DNA from: Salinisphaera sp. G21_0 | GTDB taxonomy: Bacteria; Pseudomonadota; Gammaproteobacteria; Pseudomonadales; Endozoicomonadaceae | Direction: 5' to 3' | Length of the DNA: 64,000 nt | Assembly (NCBI RefSeq): GCF_017744115.1 | Contig: NZ_JAGHQW010000033.1 | Span: 1 to 64,000 of the forward strand | Shown here: one piece after another, positions 38,670-48,845 of the stretch | Position numbering within the stretch: position 1 is the stretch's first letter | Layout: each line of letters begins with the position of its first letter | Program-made: the position numbers and the translations under genes | Notes under the pieces: generated by a model | Databases searched by the model: none | What the model was told of the DNA's origin: nothing | The model's input: only the letters and a program-made list of their open reading frames with translations

Positions 38670-40364
38670 TCAGTCCTCAAGGCTCTTGTATTTTTCCCGT
38701 AACCGGTTGCGAATCGCTACGGCGGACAGATTCAGCACAGCAATAACCATCACCAGCAGCAACGCAGTGGCATACACCAGCGGCCTGGCAGCTTCCACGT
38801 TCGGGCTCTGGAAGCCCACATCAAAAATATGAAAGCCCAGATGCATAAACTTCTGATCAAGATGCAAATAGGGGTAGTTGCCATCCAGCGGCAAGCTGGG
38901 AGCCAGCTTAACAACACCCACCAGCATCAGTGGTGCTACTTCCCCAGCCGCACGGGCAACCGCCAGAATCAAACCGGTCATCATGGCCGGGCTGGCCATG
39001 GGCAGCACCACCCGCCACAGCGTTTCTGCCTTGGTGGCACCAAGGGCCAGACTCCCTTCCCGAACGGAGCGGGGAATGCGGGACAACCCCTCTTCAGTAG
39101 CGACAATCACCACCGGCAGGGTCAGCAGAGCCAGGGTGATGGATGCCCACAGCAGCCCCGGAGTACCAAAGGTGGGGGATGGCAGGGCCTCGGCAAAAAA
39201 CAGATTATCGATTTTTGCCCCGGCAAAGTAGATGAAAAAACCAAGACCAAAAACCCCGTAAACGATGGAGGGAACCCCCGCCAGGTTATTAACTGCCACC
39301 CGAATGGCCCGGGTCATCCAGCCCTGACTGGCGTACTCTCGCAGATAGACAGCAGCAATAACACCAAAAGGGGTCACCATAATGGACATCAGAATTACCA
39401 TCATCACTGTGCCAAAGATGGCGGGGAATACGCCGCCTTCGGTATTGGCTTCCCTGGGGTCATCTAGGATGAACTCTCCGACCTTGTCAAAGTAGAAGCC
39501 GATTTTATCGGTCAGTGACAGGGTATTGGGCTGATAGGCACGAACCACCTTACTGATTGGCTGTTCCAGGGTTTGACCAGCAACGGTTCTGGCCACAAAG
39601 CTGTCGCGGTTGAACGCCCGGTAAAGATCACCCAGCTGGGTTTCCAGTTGCTGATATTCCTGATTCAGTCGTTTTCGCTCAGCCTGAATCTCTGCCTGAC
39701 GGACAGGGTCCATATCACCGCTCAGTTCCAAACGACGCTCGGCCAGCCGCAACTGCTCAATTGCGGCGTTAATTGAGCCAATGTCGTGCTTTTCAATCTG
39801 ATAGATTGCTTGATAAATCCCGAGAGCCCGATCCAAACGCTCATTGAAAACGGTCCAGGCCGATTCACCACTGGCAATGGTGGCACCATCTTCCTGAACG
39901 GACTCAAGGAAACCGTAGAAATTGCCCCATTCACGACGCTCAAGCACCATGATGTCTTCAGGGTACTGGCGGTTACTCAGCCACTCATCGACGATCCAGA
40001 CAAAGTCAGCACCACTCAGGTCCCGATTGCCCTGCTTCAGCAGATCACGGGTATATAGCTCCTGGCCGTTGACCACTTCAAGGCCGGACGACTCCAAACG
40101 AGCCGCAGGAACCTCTTCACTGTCAGTAATCTCTCCGGCAACCATTCGGACAGCCTGCCCAGGAGGCTGGTAATCAGCCACCATAATCTGGCCCGGCCAG
40201 AAGTGCCCCAGCCCCCGCACAGCAATCAACCCCAGCAGCCCGATCACCAGAACCAGACTGATGGCAACCGCACCGGCATTCAGCCAGACCCAGGGAGCAC
40301 CGCTGTTAATCCAAGCACCAACAGAGCGTTTTCCGGGGCTTTGAAGGGAATTATTCATGGTCAT
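38670..40364 (-). CDS. pstA: Phosphate ABC transporter permease PstA (long form)
   Basis: A 564-residue inner-membrane permease. The C-terminal 270 residues hold the usual PstA helices and the ABC-coupling loop ([20 protein letters not shown]). Before that, one N-terminal span ([20 protein letters not shown]) is followed by a soluble periplasmic insert of about 200 residues with a coiled-coil stretch ([20 protein letters not shown]). Long PstA proteins of this kind occur in Pseudomonas-like and marine gammaproteobacteria. It sits between pstC (20-bp gap) and pstB. Confidence 0.93.
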   Translation of the reverse strand: MTMNNSLQSPGKRSVGAWINSGAPWVWLNAGAVAISLVLVIGLLGLIAVRGLGHFWPGQIMVADYQPPGQAVRMVAGEITDSEEVPAARLESSGLEVVNGQELYTRDLLKQGNRDLSGADFVWIVDEWLSNRQYPEDIMVLERREWGNFYGFLESVQEDGATIASGESAWTVFNERLDRALGIYQAIYQIEKHDIGSINAAIEQLRLAERRLELSGDMDPVRQAEIQAERKRLNQEYQQLETQLGDLYRAFNRDSFVARTVAGQTLEQPISKVVRAYQPNTLSLTDKIGFYFDKVGEFILDDPREANTEGGVFPAIFGTVMMVILMSIMVTPFGVIAAVYLREYASQGWMTRAIRVAVNNLAGVPSIVYGVFGLGFFIYFAGAKIDNLFFAEALPSPTFGTPGLLWASITLALLTLPVVIVATEEGLSRIPRSVREGSLALGATKAETLWRVVLPMASPAMMTGLILAVARAAGEVAPLMLVGVVKLAPSLPLDGNYPYLHLDQKFMHLGFHIFDVGFQSPNVEAARPLVYATALLLVMVIAVLNLSAVAIRNRLREKYKSLED

Positions 40365-40384
40365 TTCCTATCCTCTTTCCCTTC

Positions 40385-42697
40385 TTAGAGCGAGCTGTAT
40401 TTCTTGCGGAGTCGATGACGCACCATCTCCGCCGCCGTGTTCACCACAAAGGTAAACAGGAAAAGCACCAGGGCGGCCAGAAAGAGAATTCGGTAATGGC
40501 TGCTGCCCACTTCAGACTCTGGCATCTCAACCGCAATATTGGCCGCCAGCGTCCGCATGCCCTCAAAGATATTGGCATCCATAATGGGCGTATTCCCTGT
40601 GGCCATCAGCACGATCATGGTTTCACCCACGGCCCTTCCCATACCAATCATCAGCGCAGAGAAAATACCCGGACTGGCGGTCAGAAGAACTACCCGGGTC
40701 AGGGTCTGCCAGGGCGTTGCTCCCAACGCCAGGGAACCATAGGTCAGGTGCCTGGGTACGCTGAATATCGCGTCCTCTGCGATGGAAAATATGGTTGGAA
40801 TAACGGCAAAACCCATGGCCAGTCCTACCACCAGGGCATTACGCTGGTCGTAGGGAATGCCCAGCTCGGTGGTCAGCCAGGTGCGCATATCACCGTCAAA
40901 CAGCCAGAGTTCCAGACTGGAACTGAGTGACATGGCCAGGGCACCACTGAGTAACACCACGGGCACCAGCAATCCGGCCTGCATTCCGTCAGGAATCCGG
41001 TGACGTATAGTTGAAGGCAAGCCATCCCAGGCAAAAGCAAACATCAGGATGCCCGCTGGCACAAAGAGCAACAGGGCGAAAATACCCACCAACTGATTTT
41101 CAATCAGCGGGGCCAGCCACAGTCCCGCCAGGAAACCCAGAATGACCGTAGGCAGGGCCTCCATCAGCTCAATCACCGGCTTTACCTTTCTGCGCATGCC
41201 CGGAGCCATAAAGTAGGCGGTGTAAATAGCCGCACAAATGGCCAGCGGCGCTGCCAGCAACATGGCGTAAAACGCCGCCTTGAGCGTCCCGAACGACAGT
41301 GGCATCAGGCTCAGTTTGGGCTCGAAATCATTGTTTGATGCCGAGGACTGCCAAATGTAATCCGGCTGATTGTAAGACTCATACCAGACTTTACCCCACA
41401 GGGCAGACCAGGATATTTCCGGATGCTCATTGTCGATTTTCAGGAATTGAGTCTCACCCTGACTTGCCAGAATCAGATAATTGCCTCTTGGCGCTACGGC
41501 CATTTGATCAATTCGACCCACAGCCAAGGGCTCCACCAGCAAAGAACGGTTTGCCGTGGTGTAATACAGACCGACCTGACCCTTCACATCCGACGCCAGA
41601 AAGCCCTTGCGCCGATGCTCCGGAACAATCTTGTCGATGGGATCACTGCCGAGGCTGAAAGAACGAATATTGTGCAAATTCAGACGGCCATCTTCACGAA
41701 CCATAAACCACTGGGCGATATTGCCTTCTGAGTCACCCACCAGCAGGGACACCCCACCCAACAGAAACGTCATCGCGGTAACGTCCACTCCCTTAGCGGT
41801 CAGGTTGAGCGTCTCATGGATATAGGGACGGTCAATATCGCTGATATTGATCACCGTCAGTTGATTGCTGCCGCTGAGGACATAAAGCCAAGTTTGTTCC
41901 GGATCAATCAGCAACTGGCGGATATCCAGGCCACCCTGCGCAGAAAGTCCACTGATAACCGGCAGGGCGACGGACTGCTGATCAACAGTGACGGATTCGG
42001 TTAAAAAATCCGCTTCCTTATGGACAACCTCCATCACCAGCCGGTTATTGCTGCTGGCGGCCATCAACAGCTTTTCCTCACCGTCACTGATGGCCAGTTG
42101 TGCAACCGGAGCCGAAAAGTCCTTGATGGCAAAGGGCTGCCGCTCATAGGGGTAGCTGACTTCCGGTGTGATCTTTCGACGGTCATCTGGCCAGGTAATC
42201 CTATAGCCCTGATCGAACAGTATGACCTCACCGTTTGTCAGACCGGCCGCCATCAGATTGGAACCAGCAGCATCCCTGACCACCCTGACCACCTCACTGC
42301 CCGCAGGTATTGGCAGCAACTCATTCTGTAGCCATTCACCGGTTTGGGTGGAGAAAAAACGCAGATTACCGGAAGCCTCTGCTTTCATGGCCACTTCTGC
42401 CTGCTCTTCAACGGCGAGAAATATCGGTGCTTTTTTCGTAGCAACTGGCTCATCAACGACAGTCACGGGCGATGGGTATGAAGCAACCTGGTTAATCTCA
42501 GCGCGGTTAAATAGCGGCAGGACCTCGTAGAGGAGGTAAAAGAAAATCAGAAGAATCGCCACAATCACGCCAAGACCACCGGAGGCAACCCCCCAACGGG
42601 CGAGACGGTCTTTCAAGAAGCGCAGAGAACGATATTTTTTTAGTGCCGGTGTATTGAAATCAATACCCGGGCTGTTATCCATCGAATTTTGATACAT
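40385..42697 (-). CDS. pstC: Phosphate ABC transporter permease PstC (long form)
   Basis: A 770-residue permease partner of PstA. One span near residues 38-60 is followed by a large periplasmic domain of about 400 residues with beta-propeller-like repeats (for example LTVINISDIDRPYIHETLNL), then six C-terminal helices with the coupling loop [20 protein letters not shown]. This is the extended gammaproteobacterial form, longer than E. coli PstC (319). First gene of pstC-A-B-phoU. A Pho box lies 45 bp upstream of its ATG, so it has its own phosphate-controlled promoter although pstS is 2 kb away. Confidence 0.93.
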   Translation of the reverse strand: MYQNSMDNSPGIDFNTPALKKYRSLRFLKDRLARWGVASGGLGVIVAILLIFFYLLYEVLPLFNRAEINQVASYPSPVTVVDEPVATKKAPIFLAVEEQAEVAMKAEASGNLRFFSTQTGEWLQNELLPIPAGSEVVRVVRDAAGSNLMAAGLTNGEVILFDQGYRITWPDDRRKITPEVSYPYERQPFAIKDFSAPVAQLAISDGEEKLLMAASSNNRLVMEVVHKEADFLTESVTVDQQSVALPVISGLSAQGGLDIRQLLIDPEQTWLYVLSGSNQLTVINISDIDRPYIHETLNLTAKGVDVTAMTFLLGGVSLLVGDSEGNIAQWFMVREDGRLNLHNIRSFSLGSDPIDKIVPEHRRKGFLASDVKGQVGLYYTTANRSLLVEPLAVGRIDQMAVAPRGNYLILASQGETQFLKIDNEHPEISWSALWGKVWYESYNQPDYIWQSSASNNDFEPKLSLMPLSFGTLKAAFYAMLLAAPLAICAAIYTAYFMAPGMRRKVKPVIELMEALPTVILGFLAGLWLAPLIENQLVGIFALLLFVPAGILMFAFAWDGLPSTIRHRIPDGMQAGLLVPVVLLSGALAMSLSSSLELWLFDGDMRTWLTTELGIPYDQRNALVVGLAMGFAVIPTIFSIAEDAIFSVPRHLTYGSLALGATPWQTLTRVVLLTASPGIFSALMIGMGRAVGETMIVLMATGNTPIMDANIFEGMRTLAANIAVEMPESEVGSSHYRILFLAALVLFLFTFVVNTAAEMVRHRLRKKYSSL

Positions 42698-42741
42698 GGC
42701 GCAAGTCTGATTAAATCATGCCCGTAACTTACAGAATCAAT

Positions 42742-42759
42742 ATGACAGTAATGTGACAC
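42742..42759 (-). promoter_or_regulatory. Pho box upstream of pstC
   Basis: On the minus strand the bases read GTGTCACATTACTGTCAT: two TGTCA(C/T) half-sites 11 bp apart, as in the PhoB consensus (CTGTCAT repeats). It is 45 bp before the pstC start. Confidence 0.75.
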
Positions 42760-42820
42760 CGGGAAAAAATCATTGCCCGGGCCGACGGATCATTGTAATT
42801 TAGTGACGGCCATTGACTGA

Positions 42821-42846
42821 TGTAAGCCTGAATTTCAATGCTTACA
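42821..42846. repeat. Inverted repeat in the pstC/antiporter divergent spacer
   Basis: Perfect 7-bp arms TGTAAGC (42821-42827) and GCTTACA (42840-42846) separated by 12 bases, in the 554-bp non-coding space between pstC and the antiporter gene. It may be an operator for the antiporter. Apart from this and the Pho box nothing else is recognised in 42698-43251. Confidence 0.35.
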
Positions 42847-43251
42847 GGCCTGTAGCAAGTGCATCATGATCAGAGAAAATAACGATGTTACCCAGAAATC
42901 TGCTAACAATACCCGGTACTGACACTCAATCAGAACAGTGTAGCTCTGCCCTTTCCATGATCCCTTCCCTGCATGCCCACCGACACCATCATCACCATTG
43001 AAGTACTGATTCGACCCTGATCGAATACATTTACTTTTATCGCCTGAGCTTCTAGCCTCAATGTGTAATATATTAATTTACAACTAGAAAAAAGAGTTCA
43101 AGGCACAACCAATCAAGGAATGCGATAGCTCCTGACGAGCTCTGCACTGATCTGCTTTAGACTGATCTGTTATAGATCGTGCTTTGGATAATGCTGTGGA
43201 TTGAAGTATCGCAAACCGCTTATAACTCAAAAGAACACAAACTGGATTATT

Positions 43252-44571
43252 ATGAACGCTGTCATTTTGGCTGTTGCCATCATGCTGACCTTGAGTGTCT
43301 TGCGTGTAAACGTTGTACTTGCCCTTTTTTTAGGGGCTATTGGTGGAGGTCTTGCCGGTGGACTGGGGTTTGATGCCACACTGTCCGCTTTTGCCGAAGG
43401 ATTGGGGGGTGGTGCCAGCATCGCCATAAGCTACGGTATGCTGGGTGCCTTTGCCATGGCTATATCCGCATCCGGGATTCCCCAGTGGCTGGCCGATCGA
43501 ATTATTCAGAGGGTAGCACAGACCCACAAAACAGCTGGCCTCAGAATCTCGATCCTGGGAAGCATTCTGCTGATGGCCTTTGCCTCTCAGAATGTGGTCC
43601 CTGTGCATATCGCCTTTATTCCTATTCTGATCCCACCGCTTCTGGGTGTTTTCAGCTCCTTGCAGCTGGACCGCAGGGCGGTAGCAAGCACCCTGTCGTT
43701 TGGTCTGATCGCCACCTATATGCTGGTTCCCATTGGTTTCGGCAATATCTACCTGACCCAGATCCTGGCGGGCAATCTCAACGATAATGGCTTGAACATT
43801 GACCCTGACCTGATGCCATCGGCCATGGCTCTACCAGTACTCGGCATGTTTATTGGTCTGCTTGTGGCCGTGTTCTGGACTTACCGTAAACCCCGCCACT
43901 ACCACATTGCAGAGAGCGCCCTGAAAACCGCTAAGGAACAGCAGCCATCCATGGAGCCAAAGGCCGTGCTGATTACCCTGGTATCCATTGCGGCAGCACT
44001 CGGCGTGCAACTGTTCACCGACTCCATGGCCATGGGTGCAGCCACAGGCTTTATGATGATGATTCTCGGCGGCATTGTGCACTGGCGGGAAGCGGATGAT
44101 GTCTTTGCCCGGGGTGTAAGAATGATGGCTCTGTGTGGATTTATCATGATCTCTGCCTCTGGCTTTGCCGAAGTACTTCGGACAACCGGGGATATTCCTG
44201 CCCTGGTGGCCATGATTGAAGAGCTGGTTTATGGCAGCAAGGCACTGGCCGCATTTCTGATGCTGGCTGTTGGATTGATGATCACCATGGGCATTGGTTC
44301 TTCCTTCTCAACCATTCCCATTATTGCCACACTTTATGTCCCACTGGCACTGGCTCTTGGCTTTTCACCTCTGGCAACCGCAGCGCTTGTTGGTGCATCC
44401 GGCGCGCTGGGTGACGCAGGCTCTCCAGCCTCCGACTCCACCATTGGCCCCACCGCCGGGCTGGATGTGGATGGCCAGCACGACCATATCCGTGACACCG
44501 TTATTCCAACGTTTATGCACTACAACATTCCCATGATCCTGTTTGCCTGGATCGCGGCAATGATTCTGTAA
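43252..44571 (+). CDS. Na+/H+ antiporter family membrane protein (YuiF/NhaC-like)
   Basis: A 440-residue inner-membrane protein with about 11-12 hydrophobic helices. ATG 43252 (MNAVILAVAIMLTLSVLRVN) is preferred over a TTG 17 codons upstream because it begins directly at the first helix. The inverted halves carry the GASGALGDAGSPASDSTIGP loop and LMITMGIGSSFSTIPIIATL, characteristic of the Na+/H+ antiporter/ion transporter superfamily proteins annotated in the YuiF group. It probably exchanges Na+ or carries an organic anion. It is transcribed opposite to the pst genes and splits pstS from pstC. Confidence 0.75.
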   Translation: MNAVILAVAIMLTLSVLRVNVVLALFLGAIGGGLAGGLGFDATLSAFAEGLGGGASIAISYGMLGAFAMAISASGIPQWLADRIIQRVAQTHKTAGLRISILGSILLMAFASQNVVPVHIAFIPILIPPLLGVFSSLQLDRRAVASTLSFGLIATYMLVPIGFGNIYLTQILAGNLNDNGLNIDPDLMPSAMALPVLGMFIGLLVAVFWTYRKPRHYHIAESALKTAKEQQPSMEPKAVLITLVSIAAALGVQLFTDSMAMGAATGFMMMILGGIVHWREADDVFARGVRMMALCGFIMISASGFAEVLRTTGDIPALVAMIEELVYGSKALAAFLMLAVGLMITMGIGSSFSTIPIIATLYVPLALALGFSPLATAALVGASGALGDAGSPASDSTIGPTAGLDVDGQHDHIRDTVIPTFMHYNIPMILFAWIAAMIL

Positions 44572-44604
44572 TCAAGGCGTATCCTTTGAAGTGTTAACCA
44601 AAAA

Positions 44605-44632
44605 ATAAAGCCACTGAAGACAGTGGCTTTAT
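44605..44632. terminator. Bidirectional terminator between antiporter and pstS
   Basis: Arms AAAGCCACTG (44607-44616) and CAGTGGCTTT (44621-44630) around an AAGA loop, extended by two more A-T pairs and with A/T runs on both sides. It lies between the convergent antiporter and pstS stops, so it can serve both. Confidence 0.85.
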
Positions 44633-44650
44633 ATCAACTCAGCAATCACA

Positions 44651-45673
44651 TTACTTGCTGGCAATCGTTGTATTATCCAGTCCGAGCTTAGCCAGGTATT
44701 TATCAACCACCTTGCCTGGCAGTGGGATATAGCCATCCTTCACAACCACTTCCTGCCCCTGTTTCGAGAGCAGCAACTTAACAAATTCGCGCTCAAGGGG
44801 AGACAGTGGCTTGTTAGGCTGCTTGTTCACATACACGTACAGAAAGCGCGACAGAGGATAGCTGCCATCAACCGCATTCAGCGGCGTCGCCTCAACAAAG
44901 GAGTGGCCTTCTTTCTTCGCCAGTGCAACGGTTCTCACGCTGGAGGTTTTGTAACCAATACCGGAATAGCCAATGCCGTTCAGCGATGCAGAAACCGACT
45001 GAACCACCGAGGCGGAACCTGGCTGCTCATTCACACTGTTTTTAAAATCCCCCTTGCACAGGGCCTTCTTTTTGAAGTAGCCATAAGTGCCGGATACCGA
45101 GTTACGTCCGTACAGCTGCACAGAGCGGTTCTGCCAGGATCCACTCAGGCCAATATCACCCCAGGTCTTCACTTCACTGCCTGCACCACACTTGCGGGTT
45201 GACGAGAAAATCGCATCCACTTCGGCCATGGTCAGGCCTTTGATGGGATTATCTTTGTTAACAAAGACCGCCAGCGCATCAATCGCCACAGGAATGGCCG
45301 TTGGCTTGTAACCATGCCTTTTCTCAAATGCTTCCAGCTCCTTGTCCTTCATTTTCCGACTCATGGGGCCGAAGTTTGAGGTACTTTCGGTCAGAGCGGG
45401 AGGTGCAGTAGAAGAACCCGCCGCCTGAATCTGAACATTCACATTGGGATAAATGCGCTTGAAATCTTCGGCCCAGAGCGTCATCAGATTTGCCAGCGTG
45501 TCTGAACCCACGGAGGACAGGTTACCGGACACGCCACTGGACTTACTGTACTTTGGCAGGGATGGATCCAGCTGGCTGGCCATGGCAGTACCACTGGCCA
45601 ACGCCAGCGCTGCGGTAGCAGACACAGCCAGGACTCGCTTAAATGCCGTTACGTGTGTTGTTATTTTCATCAT
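44651..45673 (-). CDS. pstS: Phosphate-binding periplasmic protein PstS
   Basis: A 340-residue substrate-binding protein of the phosphate importer. The signal peptide is clear ([20 protein letters not shown] then [12 protein letters not shown] before [10 protein letters not shown]). The mature part shows the PstS-type start [40 protein letters not shown] with phosphate-contact Ser/Thr loops, and [20 protein letters not shown]. Start ATG 45673 follows GGAGAG. Unusually it is separated from pstCAB by the opposing antiporter gene, but a Pho box upstream (45801-45818) keeps it in the same regulon. Confidence 0.93.
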   Translation of the reverse strand: MMKITTHVTAFKRVLAVSATAALALASGTAMASQLDPSLPKYSKSSGVSGNLSSVGSDTLANLMTLWAEDFKRIYPNVNVQIQAAGSSTAPPALTESTSNFGPMSRKMKDKELEAFEKRHGYKPTAIPVAIDALAVFVNKDNPIKGLTMAEVDAIFSSTRKCGAGSEVKTWGDIGLSGSWQNRSVQLYGRNSVSGTYGYFKKKALCKGDFKNSVNEQPGSASVVQSVSASLNGIGYSGIGYKTSSVRTVALAKKEGHSFVEATPLNAVDGSYPLSRFLYVYVNKQPNKPLSPLEREFVKLLLSKQGQEVVVKDGYIPLPGKVVDKYLAKLGLDNTTIASK

Positions 45674-45800
45674 TTGCTCTCCAGGATTTACGCGCCCTGT
45701 TCGATTAACAGCACCTTCTCATCATTAAGGGCTATCAAAGGTTGATCTGAGGCGTGAGCCTCCTTGCTTGACTTCCGGGAATCAAATATAGAGCTTGAAT

Positions 45801-45818
45801 GTGACAATTCTATGAAAA
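45801..45818 (-). promoter_or_regulatory. Pho box upstream of pstS
   Basis: The minus strand reads TTTTCATAGAATTGTCAC, two TGTCA(T/C)-like half-sites 11 bp apart, 128 bp before the pstS start. A degenerate copy of the surrounding 65 bp lies at 51301-51365. Confidence 0.6.
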
Positions 45819-45926
45819 GAAAAAGGACACCCACTTTTTAAAAAGTGAAGAGAGCAAACCGTGGCCGGGTCTTTCATTTTTTAAGAGGTTTAAGACGGTA
45901 GCTTTACGGGGAGCAGGAGGCGTTTC

Positions 45927-46358
45927 TCAGTCACTCCCAACTTGCTCCTTTACCAGCGTGGTGACGATGGATAAAGCCCCCAGCTTTTTGCGGCTTTCAA
46001 AGCTGTAGAGCGTTTGGGTGCCTTTGCTGGTGGCACGTCGGGCAATCAGACAATCAGAGAAATCCACTTTGGGAGTTTCGCTGTAATCCATAAGCGCGCT
46101 CTGCAGGGCACTCCAGTCTTCAAAAATGAACCGGGTGTTACTGGCGAGCTGTTTGAGAACGGAGTGTATTTCTGCTTTGGTTAATTCAAAGACGGTTTCC
46201 AGCACCCACTCGGTTTCGGCCAGGACAATGTCTGAGAGGTAAACGGAGTCAGCAGAATTAATGGTTTCAGCCGCCACTCTCGCTTGCCAGGGCGGGTTAC
46301 GGGCATCGACCGGCGCTATCAGATAACGCAACAGTACATTTGTATCAACAGCAATCAT
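45927..46358 (-). CDS. vapC: VapC-type PIN ribonuclease toxin
   Basis: A 143-residue PIN protein. The first acidic residue is in MIAVDTNVLLRYL (Asp5), Glu in LSDIVLAETEWVLE and Asp in PKVDFSDCLIARRA, the expected Mg-binding set of an RNase toxin. The ATG overlaps the antitoxin stop by four bases (ATGA), so translation is coupled. Length and order match classical VapBC. Target RNA unknown. Confidence 0.88.
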   Translation of the reverse strand: MIAVDTNVLLRYLIAPVDARNPPWQARVAAETINSADSVYLSDIVLAETEWVLETVFELTKAEIHSVLKQLASNTRFIFEDWSALQSALMDYSETPKVDFSDCLIARRATSKGTQTLYSFESRKKLGALSIVTTLVKEQVGSD

Positions 46359-46603
46359 GATTCGCCCGCGAATTTTCTGGCGGTTTTGTTTTTGATGGCC
46401 TTCCTAGTGTCCTCTCGCGTTAGGTGTTGATGGGTATCACCAGGTAATTTGATGGTGCCAGAAAGGTCATCGGAGGTCATCTTTACCAAATGTGCCACAC
46501 CATCGCGCTCGAAAACCTGTATAAAGTCGCCTGGTTTTAGCCCGAGCTTTTGGCAGATACTTTGAGGAATAGTCACTTGTCTTTTGGTCGTTAATTTATG
46601 CAC
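46355..46603 (-). CDS. vapB: VapB/AbrB-type antitoxin
   Basis: An 82-residue antitoxin with an N-terminal SpoVT/AbrB swapped-hairpin DNA-binding domain (KLTTKRQVTIPQSICQKLGL then KPGDFIQVF) and a basic, flexible C-terminal tail that should block the toxin. Start is GTG 46603 with GAGGTG just upstream. It would bind the palindrome at 46620-46643 to autoregulate the pair. Confidence 0.88.
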   Translation of the reverse strand: MHKLTTKRQVTIPQSICQKLGLKPGDFIQVFERDGVAHLVKMTSDDLSGTIKLPGDTHQHLTREDTRKAIKNKTARKFAGES

Positions 46604-46619
46604 GTCACACCTCTTTCTG

Positions 46620-46643
46620 TATTACTATATTGAAATAGTAATA
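46620..46643. promoter_or_regulatory. Palindromic operator of vapBC
   Basis: Perfect 9-bp arms TATTACTAT (46620-46628) and ATAGTAATA (46635-46643) around a 6-bp centre, 17 bp upstream of vapB. This is the position and symmetry expected of a VapB operator. Confidence 0.65.
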
Positions 46644-46723
46644 CTATCGTAGGCAAAGGTTGTACACAGGGCAAGAAAGGTTGTGGCTAAACTGCCAAAG
46701 CGGTTTTCGGTCAGCCTCCCAGA

Positions 46724-46808
46724 CGATCATTCCAATTGCTGTGAACTTTTGCCCGGCAACCCCATCCAAGATATCTGAATGGCAACCACCTGAAGATCAC
46801 AATTCACA
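46724..46808 (+). promoter_or_regulatory. Conserved leader of the F-box/WD40-like array (copy 1 instance)
   Basis: A block beginning CGATCATTCC lies exactly 85 bp before the ATG in copy 1 (46724), copy 3 (51384) and copy 4 (53609). It is followed by a TGAACTTTT element and CATCCAAG, which also precede copy 2 (from about 48917). The spacing suggests promoter or leader elements shared by the array. Copies 1 and 3 are almost identical through this stretch. Confidence 0.5.
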
Positions 46809-48845
46809 ATGGAACCTCCCATTACCGTGAACACCAGGGGCAATTATGGCGATAACCCGGACTGCGCCGGAGTAACACCTGAGGTATCCCGTTATGTGTG
46901 GAACAGCAACGGTATGTCGGTTGTGCCCTGCCAGGACCAATATTCATTATTGCATTTGCCTGAGCCTCCCTTGCTCAGGTTGTTGGGCTATTTATCCTTC
47001 AGGGAGATACTTGCCACCGCAAAAACGTGTACGTATTTAAACCAGGTAATCACCGATGAACATCTGCTGGCCAGATCGTGGTTTGCAAAATTAAAAGCAC
47101 ACCAGCAGAACCTGTTCAAAGAGATTGCCCGTGACATCAGTGATCGTGACCTGCAGCACTGGCTGAGGCAATTTACCACGGATACAACGGTAGTCGGTAA
47201 ACTTTGCGGCCAATACCTTGCAGAGCAAACAACAGACGACGGTCGTAAAACCTGTGAAACACAAAAAAGGAAATACTTCCCCCAGGTCCTGTTTTACACG
47301 GTGAGTAAACTGATGGCTGACTGTCGACAATTTAAACCGGTTCTGGCAAAGGAAATTCTTGACACTCCTGGTTATGCCATCAGCTTGAGCACCCATGGCG
47401 ACCATTTAGTGATCTTGAGCAACCATCATACCGGGACAATCTTTGGCTGCACAGCAAACAGCCCATGGCATAAACAAGCCAGTTTTAGCTTCGATTACTG
47501 GCTCACCGCAGATCTTCCTATCTCCAACTTTGAGACCCACGGCCGTCATGTGTTGGCCTGTGATAAACATACCGCAACAATCTTGGCATATAACGCAGAT
47601 AACAGCTGCACGGAGCAACTCACCATTTTCCATGAAGGCAGGATCAGCTCGGCTGATTTAAGCTGTGATGGTCATCAGGCAATCATTACCTGTGATGATG
47701 GCAGCGCCAGAATCCACAGCTGGAACGACGCTGGTCACTGGACGCTGGCAGCGGATATTACTGATGTCAGGCGGCGCTTGAAGGCTCGCTTCAGCCCGGA
47801 TGGCAGCCGGGTACTGACCCACTCAAACTCGTGCACAAAAATCCACAGACGGAACGAGGAGGGTGGCTGGACATTAGAGGCCACCAGTGACTTCTATGCC
47901 GAATCAGTCACCTTCAGTCCCGATGGCAGCCATGTGCTGATGTACAGTTGTTATCGGGGGATCATCGCAAAGATCGCAAAAATCCTCAGCCTGAACAAAG
48001 ATGGTGGCTGGCTGGAGAGTGCCCCCCTCACTCACAACGAAGGCTCGGTCAGACGGGTTATAGCCAGCCCCGATGGTCGCCATGTCATTACCATCAACCA
48101 GAAAGACGGTGAAACTGACAGCATAACCATGAAAATCCTCAGTCGTGACAGCAACAGCGACTGGACAGAGAAAACTGGCAATATCCCGATTATTATCCAC
48201 AATGGTGCCCAGTATTGGCCCAAATTCAGTCCCGATAGCAGACATGCGGCGATCATTAGCGCTGATTATCGCGCTGCCAGAATATACAGTTATGATGAAG
48301 CCAGAGGCTGGACAGAAAGCGGCATCATTCCCCACGGCTTTGACGGGTCATGCTCTAACGCCAGCTTCAGTCCTGATAGCAGCCATATTGCCACTTTCTG
48401 TTGGTACCCGGTTACCCTTTGGGATGACAACGTTCGTAGCAAATTCAAGGTAAAAATCTACGGTTACAATGGGCACGGCAAGTGGCTGCCAAAAGCCTTT
48501 ATTCGCCATGCCGGCCCGATCTATTCCGCACGTTTCAACGCCGATGGCACCCATCTGGTAACCGCAAGCGAGGATGGTACTGCAGTAATCCTTGGCCGCT
48601 GTGCCGACGGCAGCTGGGTGACTAAGGTCATTCTGGAACATAACTACCGGGTCAATTCTGCCTTCTTCAGTGTCGATAGCAGACAGGTGGTGACCGTAAA
48701 TGGCTCGCACAACGTGAAAATCTGGCGTCTTGTCGCTGCTGGCATGGTTCTGGACAATCCGCCCGGAACCCCACAGGCTGCGACTGGCCAGGGTGTTGTT
48801 CTGCATGCTGGCAACCAAAAGCCGGAAGCAAACAGACAGAATTGA
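46809..48845 (+). CDS. F-box and WD40-like repeat protein, copy 1
   Basis: A 678-residue protein with eukaryote-like organisation. Residues about 48-92 form an F-box (LHLPEPPLLRLLGYLSFREI then LATAKTCTYLNQVI): Leu-Pro start, hydrophobic helix 1, then the conserved helix-turn pattern. From about 185 to 665 come WD40-like beta-propeller repeats of 40-45 residues with FSPDGSxVLT strands and W near the end (ARFSPDGSRVLTHSNSCTKI; ARFNADGTHLVTASEDGTAV; SAFFSVDSRQVVTVNGSHNV then KIWRL). The last two repeats are closest to the eukaryotic consensus. No signal peptide. In eukaryotes this order defines substrate receptors of SCF ubiquitin ligases; a bacterial version would be a candidate injected effector. 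First of four tandem paralogues. Confidence 0.75.
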   Translation: MEPPITVNTRGNYGDNPDCAGVTPEVSRYVWNSNGMSVVPCQDQYSLLHLPEPPLLRLLGYLSFREILATAKTCTYLNQVITDEHLLARSWFAKLKAHQQNLFKEIARDISDRDLQHWLRQFTTDTTVVGKLCGQYLAEQTTDDGRKTCETQKRKYFPQVLFYTVSKLMADCRQFKPVLAKEILDTPGYAISLSTHGDHLVILSNHHTGTIFGCTANSPWHKQASFSFDYWLTADLPISNFETHGRHVLACDKHTATILAYNADNSCTEQLTIFHEGRISSADLSCDGHQAIITCDDGSARIHSWNDAGHWTLAADITDVRRRLKARFSPDGSRVLTHSNSCTKIHRRNEEGGWTLEATSDFYAESVTFSPDGSHVLMYSCYRGIIAKIAKILSLNKDGGWLESAPLTHNEGSVRRVIASPDGRHVITINQKDGETDSITMKILSRDSNSDWTEKTGNIPIIIHNGAQYWPKFSPDSRHAAIISADYRAARIYSYDEARGWTESGIIPHGFDGSCSNASFSPDSSHIATFCWYPVTLWDDNVRSKFKVKIYGYNGHGKWLPKAFIRHAGPIYSARFNADGTHLVTASEDGTAVILGRCADGSWVTKVILEHNYRVNSAFFSVDSRQVVTVNGSHNVKIWRLVAAGMVLDNPPGTPQAATGQGVVLHAGNQKPEANRQN

